Source: Branchiostoma floridae
Taxonomy: Eukaryota; Chordata; Leptocardii; Amphioxiformes; Branchiostomatidae
DNA: 64,000 nt
Assembly (NCBI RefSeq): GCF_000003815.2
Contig: NC_049995.1
Location: forward strand, 575,920-639,919
Reading direction: 5' to 3'
Shown in pieces: positions 32,629 through 45,008 of the stretch (positions are counted from its first letter, which is position 1; each line of letters opens with the position of its first letter). Made by a program: the position numbers and the translations under genes. Under the pieces are notes generated by a model, which was not told the DNA's origin, searched no databases, and saw only the letters and a list, made by a program, of their open reading frames with translations.

Positions 32629-35600
32629 ATGGCAAACAAGCTGAAGACACTGGTTCTTCTACTCCTGGTTTTTGATGGAAGGCACTCTTGGTTTATCCTT
32701 CCGGAGCCGGAGAGACGAGAAGTTCGGACAGATCTCTGCGATGAAAACTGTGCCTTACATGACTGTAGATGTAACGAGAGAGGACTTCGTGTTGTCCCTC
32801 AGAATCTGCCTACGACAGTCATAGAGTTACGTTTGCACAACAATTTTATCACAAGTTTGACTCAGTTTGACTTCTCAAAGTATATGTATCTAAAATTTTT
32901 GCATTTACAACACAATCAGATTTCCTCTCTCGCGGAGCAGACATTCTCAGGTCTGGCTCAGCTTGAATATTTGGATCTTTCACATAATATGTTACCACAC
33001 ATTCGGCCTGGTACATTTCGGGGTCTTACAATCCAAAGCATTAACCTTGAAAACAACAAGATAACTAAAGAAACATTAGCCCACGAAGCATTCTCAAATC
33101 TACCGAACCTCTCGGGATTGTATTTATCTTCTAACATCGTGACCGATATCCTACCATTTACATTCACAAATGTACCAAATCTCCGCAAGCTTATGCTAAA
33201 CAAAAACCGAATTAATTACATCAAGTCCAGCAGGTTTATAGATCTACCGGAACTTAGGTCTTTGTGGCTGATCTCTAATCAAATACGTGCAGTTCAACTT
33301 GGGGCATTCTCTAACCTACCGAAAGTCGAAATTATACGGCTACAAGACAACCTCCTAACAACCATTCACCCAGGTGCATTTTCAAATGTCCCAAACCTTC
33401 GCGAAGTTGGACTGTCGCAAAACCCCTGGAATTGTGACTGTGAAATGGCAGAAATCAAGAAAACATTAACTAAGTTCCATCGTTCTTACCCTGCCCCAAT
33501 AGTATTCAAGTCCCAAATCATTTGTCAACAACCTAGTAGCCACCGAGGAAAAAACCTCGATGATATTCCTAAAAATCTAATCTGTGAAAAACCAAAGATA
33601 GTGAGATTTGAAAACAAGAAAGGCGGCCCGCTTTTGCATGGAGAAACTCTCCATTTGGTCTGTGAAGCTTCAGGCTTACCTGAACCAGATATCACAATCA
33701 CCCTTCCATCTGGGCATACTCCTGATCCTACGTTTACTATTAAGCCAGGAGGGAGAAACATTATTACCGTGACTAAATCAGGTGTTACTGCGGTAGATGC
33801 TGGTCAGTACATCTGTATTGCAACCAACGCAGGTGGCTCTACATCTAGCAAACTGTATGTTGATGTTGTACCTGAAAAACCAAAGATTGTGAGATTTGAA
33901 AACCAACAAAGCCGCGCACTGGTACAGGGAGAAACCCTCCATTTAATCTGTGAAGCTTCAGGCTTACCTAAACCAGATATCAAAATCACACTTCCATCTG
34001 GGCTCACTCCTACGCCTACTGTTAAGTCAGGAGGGAGAAATATTGTTACCATGACCAAATCAGATGTTACTGCAGTAGATGCTGGTCAGTACATCTGTAT
34101 TGCAACCAACCCAGGTGGCTCTGCATCTTGCAAACTGTATGTTGAGGTAGAAACCCTAACATCGGCTATGCCAGGCGTATCCACTGGCACAACGGAGATA
34201 TCTGAAGTCACAACTCCAACACCCACCATACAGGTTGATAGTACGACGTTACAAAAACCAACGATTGTGAGGTTTAAGATTAACTGTAACACAGAAGTAC
34301 AGGGGGAGACCCCATATTTGGTCTGTGAAGCTTTAGGTATACTTCCTCCAAATATCATTATCACTCTCCCATCTGGACTGAATGCAACTAGTGGGAGTGT
34401 GATGATGGGAGTGAATGGTACCATCACCATAACTAACGTCAGTGCAGCAGATGTCGGTCTGTACACGTGCATTGCGTCAAACCATGCCGGCTCGGCGTCG
34501 GCCACAGTGTTGGTAGATGACCAATCCTACGCGTCTGTTTTGCCCACTTTTAATACTTATTTTCCAGTGTCTAAAGCCCCACCAATCGGTAACACCCTAC
34601 CATTTGTTTCGCCCCCTTCTAATGTTCCACATCCAGTGTCAACAGCTCATCCGCTCCGCAATTCAGAAGTCCGCCCCTCAAACTTGCCCTTCGCTGTTGG
34701 TTTGGGTACATTTCTCGGAGTTTTGTTGATATCCGGTCTTTTGATTGCATTTTGCTGGAAACAAAAGCCCCCAAATGACCCTGTTTCCTTAGCACCGACT
34801 ATTTTCCCTCCCAATACAGACGGCATGGTGAACAGTTCTAACAATGACTCAGGCACTGCAGGTCAAAACGAAGACCTAAACATGCCTGAAAATGTATATG
34901 AGAACCCAGACTCTGACATGGACATTACTTCCTGTGAGGCAACCAGTGGTAACGATGGCCCTGAAGACCAATTCGTTCATACTGGGGGTCCAAATCTGAA
35001 ATCACGTTTGGCACCCGATTCCAAGTTAGTCCACAATACCTTGATAGTTCATGAACTAGTAAACGTCGTGTATGGGAAGGATGTACATGAGAAGCCAGAC
35101 TCTGCCATGGGCATTAAATCCTGTGTGGCAGCCGGTGGTAACGATGACCCTGGAGACCAATTCGATGCTGGAGGTCCAAAACTGAAATCGGGTTTGCCCC
35201 CTAAGTCCAAATTGGTCCACAATCCGTTGACAGTCCATGAACTAGTAAACGTCGTGTATGGGAAGGATGTATGTGAGGCTGGGCATAAAGAGGAAGCGTT
35301 AGCTGCTACCTCTCATTCCATTCATGGGGAAAACGAAAAAGAAGTTGCTGAAGGAGAAGAATATGCTACCCCTCATTACGATGATAAGAGTGTCTTTGAT
35401 AAGAAGTCATCAGTAGGGGGTACCTCTCGTGTCATCTATGATAGTACCAATGGGCAAGAATCAGGTTCAAATGCTTCTTCGCAGGTTGTTTATCACAGTG
35501 AAGAAGGCAGTGCAGTGTCTGTTGCATCTCCATCCATTTACAAGCATGACAAGGAGAAACATGAAGCGCCGAATTGTCGAAAACTTTATAAAAATGACGA

Positions 35601-35652
35601 TCAGAAAACTGCAGTTTCTGTTCCCAGATTTATGTATGAGAATAATGAATAA
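32629..35652 (+). CDS. LRR and immunoglobulin-domain transmembrane receptor
   Basis: Single exon, 1007 codons, intact. A signal peptide spans about residues 1-20 (LKTLVLLLLVF). An LRR N-cap has Cys at about 37, 41, 46 and 48. Nine or so LRRs follow (about 64-262), then a C-cap NPWNCDC with Cys 269, 271, 299 and 319. Three Ig domains (about 321-414, 417-507 and 543-630) have Cys pairs and DAGQYIC/DVGLYTC signatures. A Ser/Thr/Pro stalk leads to a membrane segment at about 688-709 (FAVGLGTFLGVLLISGLLIAF) and a 298-residue tail. The architecture suits a surface adhesion or recognition receptor. The start is the first Met, 7 bases after an AG that could be a 5'-UTR acceptor. All three Ig domains lack the usual core Trp. 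Confidence 0.93.
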   Translation: MANKLKTLVLLLLVFDGRHSWFILPEPERREVRTDLCDENCALHDCRCNERGLRVVPQNLPTTVIELRLHNNFITSLTQFDFSKYMYLKFLHLQHNQISSLAEQTFSGLAQLEYLDLSHNMLPHIRPGTFRGLTIQSINLENNKITKETLAHEAFSNLPNLSGLYLSSNIVTDILPFTFTNVPNLRKLMLNKNRINYIKSSRFIDLPELRSLWLISNQIRAVQLGAFSNLPKVEIIRLQDNLLTTIHPGAFSNVPNLREVGLSQNPWNCDCEMAEIKKTLTKFHRSYPAPIVFKSQIICQQPSSHRGKNLDDIPKNLICEKPKIVRFENKKGGPLLHGETLHLVCEASGLPEPDITITLPSGHTPDPTFTIKPGGRNIITVTKSGVTAVDAGQYICIATNAGGSTSSKLYVDVVPEKPKIVRFENQQSRALVQGETLHLICEASGLPKPDIKITLPSGLTPTPTVKSGGRNIVTMTKSDVTAVDAGQYICIATNPGGSASCKLYVEVETLTSAMPGVSTGTTEISEVTTPTPTIQVDSTTLQKPTIVRFKINCNTEVQGETPYLVCEALGILPPNIIITLPSGLNATSGSVMMGVNGTITITNVSAADVGLYTCIASNHAGSASATVLVDDQSYASVLPTFNTYFPVSKAPPIGNTLPFVSPPSNVPHPVSTAHPLRNSEVRPSNLPFAVGLGTFLGVLLISGLLIAFCWKQKPPNDPVSLAPTIFPPNTDGMVNSSNNDSGTAGQNEDLNMPENVYENPDSDMDITSCEATSGNDGPEDQFVHTGGPNLKSRLAPDSKLVHNTLIVHELVNVVYGKDVHEKPDSAMGIKSCVAAGGNDDPGDQFDAGGPKLKSGLPPKSKLVHNPLTVHELVNVVYGKDVCEAGHKEEALAATSHSIHGENEKEVAEGEEYATPHYDDKSVFDKKSSVGGTSRVIYDSTNGQESGSNASSQVVYHSEEGSAVSVASPSIYKHDKEKHEAPNCRKLYKNDDQKTAVSVPRFMYENNE
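34890..35275 (+). repeat. Internal duplication in the LRR-Ig cytoplasmic tail
   Basis: Two units of about 60 residues align: each contains a PDSxMxI(K/T)SC block, SKLVHNxLxVHELVN and VVYGKDV. Tyrosines appear in VYENP and VVYGKDV contexts, possible phosphotyrosine docking sites. No TIR or death domain follows. Confidence 0.75.
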
Positions 35653-38600
35653 GGACAAACCTACCATTGGAAGCTAAAATGGTGCTCCGAATTTTGAATG
35701 AGTATCATGATATGAACAAGTCAACCCTTGGAAAACATGAAAATGTAATTTGAAGTATTGGAAGCATTTTCTCAAATATATAGTCCAGTTCCTTGCCCTG
35801 GACTAGAGCACGTGCTCCCACTGTAACCTGTTCAGTAGTATAAGCACTAAACCCCATAACTACCCACAGTCATGAAAAACCTGGACTATCTCAGGAACAA
35901 TGGCCGTGACCGATCTGACAGAAGACTACGTATTTTCCAGTTATCTTTTCCATATAAACATAAGCTATCCACGGGGATAACCAAAAAACATGTAAAGAAA
36001 GTTACTTAATCTAAAGGAGGTTGCGATCATATAGGATCTCTCATTCTCGTACGCAGTACTTTACACTTGACATTTAGTACTACACAGCACGACCCGAACT
36101 GTAGCTGACATATACTGTAGCAGACTACACTTTAAAGACAGCCAGCATCAGCGATATAAAGTTATTTGAACTGAAAACATATTCTAGTTGGGATTGATTG
36201 TGAATTATTCACCATTTTCCACAGCAAAGCGAGTCATCAGGCCGTTGTCCCTAGTCCGTACATTGCACAATTGGTCAAATTATGTCAGTTTCTCTGCTAT
36301 CATGTAGGCGCCCTGCTAAACTGATTGTCAGTGAATGTAAAGTGGACGCGAACGTTGTAGAGTACGACAGGCAAAGCGCTGCAGTTTTTAAGAAAAAAAA
36401 TGTTAATTGGGCCTTATATGCTGTGTAGGAAATCGAAGAGTTTGATAAAAATTGTCTGCAGGTGTCAAACAAGGTTAACTTGAAATATCCAAAAACGTGC
36501 GAGACTAAAAACTTTTGACGTTAGATGCTTTTAGTCTGTTTATGCCAGGGCCACATTTCAAAATCCATGACCTGGCCAGGGAACATTGGGAACAAAGGAC
36601 AACAAAAACGCTTTTACCTTAAAAGTTGAGGAGTATAAATTTTACATTATTATATTATTATCAAGTACATTCCATGTTAGAAAAAAGACGTACAAGCGTT
36701 ATGCTACGGTCACTTTTCAAAAATAGTTTGTTTTTTTTTCAGACAAGAAAACACACAGAACGTAATGAACTAGTGATTAGTTATATCATGAGCTATATCA
36801 TGAGTTGAGTTAGTTGTCTTTACATTGTCTTTAAATAAATATATGGATAATGTTTAATTGAATGTTTTTCATAAGCAGCAAGATTTTAATTCTTTTTCTG
36901 TTATCTTTTAATTTCCAACTTGTATTTGATAACCTGTCTTAACTGGGCCTATGAGGGGGAAATAGCATGTATTTAATTGAATGGTTTACGTTATCCAGAT
37001 TTATAATGATTGGTCTGGTCATTATATGTTATAACCAGTGTCTTAAAAGTGATGATGAAGGCATTGATTAAATCTAAAATATTTCAACAGCACATGGATG
37101 TTTGTGCTATTGTATGCACCTCTTCAATTATGTAAGCAGAAAACAGAGGTACATTTTAGCATGTTACTCAATGTTTTCTTTCTTTATTTAATTGCTATGT
37201 GTTTTAGAAATTATAAATGTTTTATTGTTTAACTAAGTGATCATTAAGGCAGTCGGACTATTTCATGAATTCAAAGCAATTACTGTGTACTTAGTGTACT
37301 TGCACAAGTATACATGGACACAATATCAGCAAGTTCTGTTCTAGATCCTTAAACAACTTTTTGCGACTTAAATGACCATAAAATGTCTTGTTCAATAAAA
37401 CCTCCTTCCAATTCTTATCGGTTAACTTTGTATTACGTTGTTTCAACGATTTCACAGGAATATTTTGACATGTTAAGGAGTAAATACTTACAAGTCTTTA
37501 TATTAATTCATGATAAGAATTGTTAGCAAAATGTGAAATTTATCATGTTTTGTGCTAACATAGCAATGGAATACTGACAGGAATTAAAAAGGCCATTTTT
37601 ATTGCAAACAATAAGGTATTTAAAGATATATGTATAAGGTATTTTTTTAAATATATTTGTTTTCGTACTTCAATTAAATCATTGTAATTTCTATTATCAA
37701 CAAGCATAATTTTTGCTAATTTAATGAAGTGAAGATAAAGATCTTATTTGGTGAAGACTTCTTTGTAAAATGTTATGATAATTAGAGTACTGCAATAGTT
37801 TTATTTACTGTCTCAGACAAATAATGTTAGACTTAAAAGCTGTTGTTTAATTGAAATCTTCGGTGAAGATGACAAAAGCTTCTTTGTAAAATGTTATGAT
37901 GATTAGAGTACTGCAATAGTTGTGCTCAGACAATGACATTTTGTTTCCATACTGTAACAGAACGAGTCACACCCATTTTTGTGAGTTAATATATAACTGG
38001 TTATTACGGCTATTTCTGGATAAAAAAAAAACAATGTTAACGTTGGGACTTTCAACAAATTCTCTACTGCTGCCTTACAGATATGCATATTACAAAGCCT
38101 ATATGAGCATGCAAAATAAAAACGCAATTAAAACCATTAAAATGTATGAGAAAGGAATAAGCAGGGATCAAATATTTTGTATTTTAATTTCTATATATTA
38201 TTTAAGATTAATTAGGACTTAAATGATTTTTTACCCTTACCTCTTTCCTTATGACCTGTATGGCGTATGTTACATTGTGTATTCTCTTTTTAATTCGCAA
38301 ATTTATATATATATATTTTCTTTGCTCAGTGAATAACCGTTCTTACTATTTCAATAAATCAATCGTGACGTACTATCAGACTGAGTGTTTCTGCTTCCGC
38401 TTTCTGTCTTGGCTACAAAAAGTTACTAATACATATGCAAAAGTCCTACCGCACTACCAACAAACATTTCTCACAGAGGTACGAATGTGCGCACATATAT
38501 GTACATACACATACAGACGGACATACACACACATGAATGATTTTACTGAACAACACACTTTTAGTTTTCGTTGTTCGCTTTTCTTTTCCTAGCACACAAT

Positions 38601-41600
38601 TAGGCAAATAAACACCAACACAATGTTAAGAACGACAACTACAATTTTATTTCAACACAGTTGAAATGACATGATGTCCATGCAGCGATGGTATAAAAAC
38701 ATTTGTTGACAAAAGACGCGCCTTAGGCAGCAGTAAATTTGTGCTGCTATCATCCATTGTATAAAGTCGATGGTAAACATTTCTGGTGTTCTATATTTTC
38801 CTTAGTCATTTTTCATTGTCTGGTAAAAGATATCAGTTAGAGGGCATCAGTATTAAAACGGTTTACATCAAGTCGAACTAAGTTGATAAATTGTATAACC
38901 TTCCGTAGCGTAACTGAGCAAAATCAAAATCTTTACAAGGATGATTTGGTGGAATACATGATTTAGCTTGATGGAATACATTATTTTAGCCCTTTTATGT
39001 CTAAACTTTTACCAATTTTACACTGACAAGATGAAATCAAATCACTTTCGTCTCAAGTCTATGTAGCTGACGTTCTTCTATTCTTCTAATCTAGCTACAT
39101 AAAATCAAATTTAATTGATGGCATTTGAGCTCTATGAAGTACCGTTTGTTTACTTTCATCAGATATCAGTTAAAACGTTTGACGGTTTGTTCTTGAATTG
39201 AGCAAGTAGCAAAAAAAGTGTTGCGAGGGTATAAAGGGTAAAACAATGATAGGCATACAAGATTTCTATACATTTTAGTGCATGAAGTATAATGAGCAGG
39301 GTAAAGGCTTAATTAAGAGGCTATAATGTATTGTTTTTATATTATCTCATAACAAAAGACTTTAGGGTTCCCTACCTTTTGGTGTTATAGTTACCCTGCA
39401 GTATCTAAAACCCCTTCCTTCTTTGATAAATCATCATTTCTATACTCACATTAGATAAGAGATTTTTGAGGATGCCATCAATAAAATTAACTTTATGCAG
39501 CATCACAGCCACCAAAGCTACAGCAATATGTCTCATGCCTAGTCTTGTCTCCTTCTCTTTTCTACAAAGTTGCAATTTTTGCTGGCAAGTCTACGCTTTA
39601 CTGATACACCTGGCACACCTTGAACTGAACTGAACCATGTACATCTAAAAGGAACAACACTGCATGAAAAGCCGAATTTGCGGGGTGGAAAACGTGTTTC
39701 ACGTGCCTGCAGATTTGTGTTTTCCGAGACACCTGCACACCTGTCTCCTGCGCAGCCTGCACACCTTGCAAAAACAAAACAAACAAACTAAGGCATCATT
39801 TTCTGTTGGTCCTAATCATATCAGCGAGACTGATCATAATTAAACAATATTTTCAATCTTTTTCAGTTTATTCTTGTTTATCAACCTGTCTTGATAGTTG
39901 GATCGGAAAAGGTTTACACAACGTACCTGAAAATTTAAATGTTTTAGGACATTTCTGAACATCTTAGTTTGACAGGCATACCAACCTACTTTAGGGACCA
40001 AGGTAGTCTCTCTGTGTTTTGTTTTTTTTTAGATTAGAATGCATCTTGCAATATTGATAGGCCAGTAAGATTGATTAAATCGATTAATCACTTTAATTGA
40101 TGATCTGTGAAACTATTGAAATGAACATAATAATTTTCTTTTTGCACAACCATTTTTTCTTACCTGGTTGTGCAAAAGAAAACTCTATGTCCTATGATCT
40201 ACCAACCTGATGAAATTTTGTTCGGACATTGACATGGAGTTGCGACGTTTTTTTATTCAATGCCTGTGCATCGAAATTAAGTTAATAGTGAATCATAAGA
40301 ACTGGGATTGCAATTTTGACAGGCAGTTTTTTTTTCAAAGTTTGATGACACAAAGCGACTAGACTGGTTGTTTTATGAAAAAATTGGGTTGTTCTCTCTT
40401 AACCTCAGTGATTTGTTCAGGATCGGAAGAAAATGATAGGTTGGCTAAACAAGTAAGACAAAAATAAGGTTTTATAAGAGAAAGCAATTGCCATTACTTG
40501 TAACATAAGGTACTGAACCAAAGCTTCTTCAAATTCTCATGATCTATAATTTATAATACCATACAAGTACATTTTGTTCTGCATTGACAAGTTGGTCATA
40601 AAGCGACCCCGTACTTTTGGTACATACAGCTGTAAGTGCGCAGCAGGTCTGTTGAAACTTAAAATGAATATTTTAGATAAAGAATTATTTACTCTACAAA
40701 TCGTAATGCCAAAAGACTAAATTCTCTGAAACATTTCATATCTTTCATGCAAGTATACCAAAAGGTTATAGTCTGTTCCAGAGATAAGCTCAAGTCATGC
40801 TTGGATGCAAAAATTAAAGTTGGACCAAAATGTGAGTCAAAGCTATTATTGGATATTCTGTAACATCTATATCGCATGCAATAATTACTTTTTGCCCGAC
40901 TTCCCTGCTCTTTACATATGTTACCCACCAGGGCGGGATCGTAGTTATATGCAGCTCTTACAAAAAAGTGCTTTTAGCATATTTAGGCAAATGTTATGCT
41001 ATACACCGGCAAATGTTGATAAATGTGATATTTGTTAAATTGCAGGATGTTTTCGGCCCTTTGGGGCGTTTCTGCGCTTTCTACGAACTTTGCCATTTAG
41101 AATCGAAAATTGTTCAATGACTTTTCTTTTTAATTCTTAACATCTCTACTAAGTGTATTTCACCTTATAAATTAAAAAAAAAGTTTTGAAAAAGTGCAAT
41201 TGGTAATGCATTTGACCCTATAATTTCGCTTAAAACCTATCTTTTAGGCCCTTTTGAGCGTTTCTGCGCTTACTACGAACTTTGCCATTAAAAATCGAAA
41301 ATTGTCTAAAGATCTACTACTTTTTAAGATGTTTACTTTCATGCTTACACATTTCAACACCGATTCGTAAAAAAAGATGCAAATCTTGATTTTGATTAGC
41401 GCTTAAAAGTTATGCAAAGTTAAATAACGTAACCTATGCATGGCAGGGCTAGAAATTTTGCGAGATAAGCCAAATATTACTTGTTTTAAAAAATACACGT
41501 TATAAGGCCTGGTCATGCTCTTGTTGTGTGAGAGCTATTACCTATGATGGTAACGTTAGATAGAAGCAACTTGCTTTGGTGCAAGTTTAGTCTGATCATG

Positions 41601-43990
41601 CCTTGTAGAACCATGTTTGAAAACGATTGATTTTGATATAGCAGTGTGCCTGGGTTTTTTTTTTTTGCGATACTAAGATAGTTATATATTCATGAGAAAA
41701 GATATTCTAAAGGTAAAAATTAATAAAAAAAACACCTGGAAATTTGTTAGCTCTCCCCTTACATGGTATTTCCATTTTATACCAAATATGTAAACTACAA
41801 ATGTCATTTGTTCTATACCCAAAGCGATATCTAATCTAAATTTATTACCGACAGTTTGTAGCCACATAATAAATGTACACTAAATCTAGGTTTTGCTTTT
41901 GCTGACAAATTTAAAATGTAGCGCATTATGCCTTTAGTATTGCTTTCAGTGGCAATAAATTAATGTGCCAAAAGGAACACATTTAAGCCTCAAATTAACA
42001 AACGTAAAGGTTTGTTTTCATTAATTATATTTCAGCCATACCATAAGTAATAAATCAAAATACGTTTCTGGACTTTGGTGATTATGTCAAAGTCCTATTT
42101 TAGTGGAAATGTTTTTTACTGCTCCACTTTACATAGGGGTACCATAGTCCATTCTTGCACGGACGTCTTTTTTTGCAGATTCAGTTTTTGATGGGTGATG
42201 ATTCAAAATTCCATTTTTAGCGGAAGTGCTTTTGGACTGGTCTATTCATACCTTTTCATGCACGGGGGACCTTTTTTGCTAAATTCATTATTGGATTCGG
42301 TTTCATATTCTGAAGGCCAAGTTTTCAGTGGGAGTATTTCTGGACTGATGTATTGTGCAAATCCACATAGGGTGCACAGGTGTCCATTTCTTTACGTGGG
42401 AAATTTTTAAGATTCATTTTTGGGTTTAACCGCCATTAGTAAAAGTTATTTTTCAAATGGGTAATTTTGGAACAGTATAATGTTGCATGGTGATGAGGGA
42501 GATGGCTGAAATATGCTGTATTTGCTCTGAAGGAAATGTCGACCTTTCCAGTTGAATCTATATCTTTAATACTAACTTTCATAAACTTCTACATGTAGCA
42601 TAGTTTAAAGTATACCAAAATTGTGAAAAAGTGAAAAGCAAATTTCCGAAATTTTTTTTTGATGACGTAGAGTTTTCTGTAGTCCTTGTTCGCTGCATCC
42701 TTGATGACTGCTGTATCCGTAAGGCTTATCCCCTTATCTCTATGCCGCCATCTAAGTCATCTGTAAATAAATAAAAGAATGATTTGTCAAAGGTTAATAC
42801 ACTAATACAATGCTCACAGGCTAATCTTTATGTGTGTATGGTAATAACGGTAACAATACTTGATTTTTGCATTTTGTGACGTTTGAGGAAGAAAATCGGA
42901 CGCAATCGATAGATTTGCAATGAGATAGAAAACAGAATTAATGCAACATTTGCAAGCAAATACAGAATGTTAACCTTGTCTAGCCTGACATATCTACCTA
43001 GAAGGGTAAACTGATTTTGTTGAAGATGTTGACACATGATAAGCCAACAAGGAATTTTAAGCATTTTTTTATTTGTATGTATCTTAAATGAAAACGACGT
43101 CCCATTTTGTTACAATTGGCGTTTCTATAATATTATCATTATCTCATCTCAGTCCCAAAGCTAGACAGCCGTAGGGGCAGTCTGTCTGTCCACAACTGTT
43201 CTCCCCTTTTGTGTTAAGATTGCTACTTTTTGAAACCCTTTTTTTGCCCAAATGCCCAATGAATGCCTAATGAATTTCGAGTTATTCCAAGGCTTACTTT
43301 CGGAGCTATTCATGCTTTTTTATTTGCGCGCGAAAAAAAGGAACTGGGAAAAAACAAAATGTTGCTCTTACGTCTTTCATTCATGACTTCTTTATCCTTC
43401 CGCATAAGGGCTTGTAGTTTTCTGAATTTACCCGACACCTAAACATTATACGGTGTAGCCTTTTTATTTGATGTATTCGGCTTTATAGAACTGAACTTAT
43501 TATCTGATATAGGAGGAAATACTCGAAGAGGCCCCCATATGATCTACAGGGCCCAAATAGGCTGTAGGACCAGTGGATGAGAGGGTGGAGAAGGAAGTGC
43601 ACTCCTCTTTCATCTTAAATAAAACCCAATTGCAGGCCAGGCAGACGGGTCGCCTTAAACCCACCCTGTCTGCCTACCATTGTCTTCAGAGACAGACGGA
43701 TGCCAAAACAAAAAGATAGAAACTCAGGGTGCATCTTAGATCTCGGATTAATTGCAGGCATAGGATAAGGCAGGGGTCCTGGAAAAGTTCCCAGATTAGT
43801 TAAGGCCCGAGATAAATGTTTGGATAAGCTGTAAGCTCGGGAAAAAAAAGCTCCGAGCTTTCTATGGCATCATATTTGTGTGTAAGAATATCTATCAAAT
43901 ATAAACCTAACAAAAGAAATCCGCTTTAAACGTCATTTTGGATAGACGACAGGATGTATTAGATCATTTTTTGTATTTCAATATCTTGTA
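35653..43990. other. AT-rich stretch, no gene seen
   Basis: No exon or domain is recognisable on either strand. Visible structures are a direct repeat (about 37757-37800 and 37881-37922, both with cttctttgtaaaatgttatg), a second direct repeat (about 41053-41110 and 41243-41300, with gcgtttctgcgctt and actacgaactttgccatt), and loosely repeated gaYtggtctatt / attcatt blocks at 42060-42420. Confidence 0.45.
36834..36839 (+). promoter_or_regulatory. Possible polyadenylation signal AATAAA
   Basis: This is the first canonical AATAAA I noticed after the LRR-Ig stop, but it is about 1.2 kb away, so the 3' end may be elsewhere. Confidence 0.2.
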
Positions 43991-43992
43991 TT

Positions 43993-44286
43993 TCAATATA
44001 TTGCCTTCCCCTGCTCCATCCGGGCCCTGCTGACCGTACATACTGTAAAGATATGGTCTATACACGCTCTCGCTCTTCGGAAACCGTTCTGTAGGTTTGA
44101 GCTCTCTAAGTACTGGATAAGTCTATTGTTAAGCACACACGAATAAAGTTTATATACCGTACTCATTAGGCTTATGCCACGGTAGTTTAACGGGACTGTC
44201 GGATCTTTTTTTGAAGACTTTGGGATTGGCTTGATAATGGATTTGTACCACACAAATAGTGAAAACCACACAAAAAATCCCTCCAA
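43993..44286 (-). pseudogene. LINE reverse transcriptase fragment
   Basis: About 97 codons encode the N-terminal reverse transcriptase blocks: IIKPIPKSSKKDPTVPLNYR, GISLMSTVYKLYSCVLNNRL and NGFRRARACIDHIFTV. The usual EQ before NGFR is replaced by a shortened SSNLQ. The frame stops before the catalytic YADD block, so this is a dead fragment. It is unlike the LINE at 7.8-11.2 kb, so a second clade is present. It sits downstream of, and on the same strand as, the MACPF gene. Confidence 0.8.
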
Positions 44287-44289
44287 AAA

Positions 44290-45008
44290 ACTTCCACTCC
44301 TCTCTTAATAAATGATTGTTTCTAAATAACTAGATGTTCCTCTCCCAAGTATCATTAAAACCATGTACCGGAGCCACCGCGTAGGACAGATTGGACCTAG
44401 ATATTCACAGAGTTGAAAAATTCGGCTTTCCGTGGTTCCTGTAACCTCCTAGGACACCCTCTTATCTTTTATGTTTAATCTTATTAATAATCTTCGGTCT
44501 GTAAAAAAACATAGCCCATTTTAAGCAATCTAAGTAATTTGACGGCCTCCCTCAGTAACATTGACTGACATGCGGCGAGGATGATGATGAGCTATCAGCC
44601 ATGATCTTATTTCCGAGGGTCTCTGAGGGGGTCCCGGAAAGCCATAAAGAAAAATAAACAGGGGCGTCTTGATTATACAGATGTGCATAATTCCACATAC
44701 CTATCAAACATGCAGAGTACGAGCCGATCTGGCCAACCCCAACCCCCCGCATCCCCACCAAACGTTAATAGCTCTTAACATTTCTGTGACAAAATAACGT
44801 ATTGTGCATAGCATACATAACGAGATAAACGCTTTATGATCATAAATCCAGTGTATGTTTTGCGGTCCATTGCATGGTAGATCAAGGACAACAACATTGT
44901 GGCCAGCTAATACCCGCTTCCTTCATATGGAATTTGAGAGAGAGAGAGAGAACTGGTGTATGGATTTCTATGGATTAAGCAATCACGTAATATAAAGTGA
45001 ATGCCTAC
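44290..45008. other. Region 3' of the last phased lectin exon
   Basis: The last phased exon at 45009 ends in a donor (tctg|gtaggc), so the gene should continue here or beyond. A possible acceptor, tattag at about 44905-44910 on the minus strand, opens a phase-compatible frame, but I see no domain in it and do not call it. The short GA microsatellite at 44937-44951 lies between. Confidence 0.3.

Noticed and set aside
44820-44909. Possible final exon of the MACPF gene after tattag
   Set aside because: The phase fits, but no domain or conserved end is visible and the acceptor has a poor pyrimidine tract; not called.
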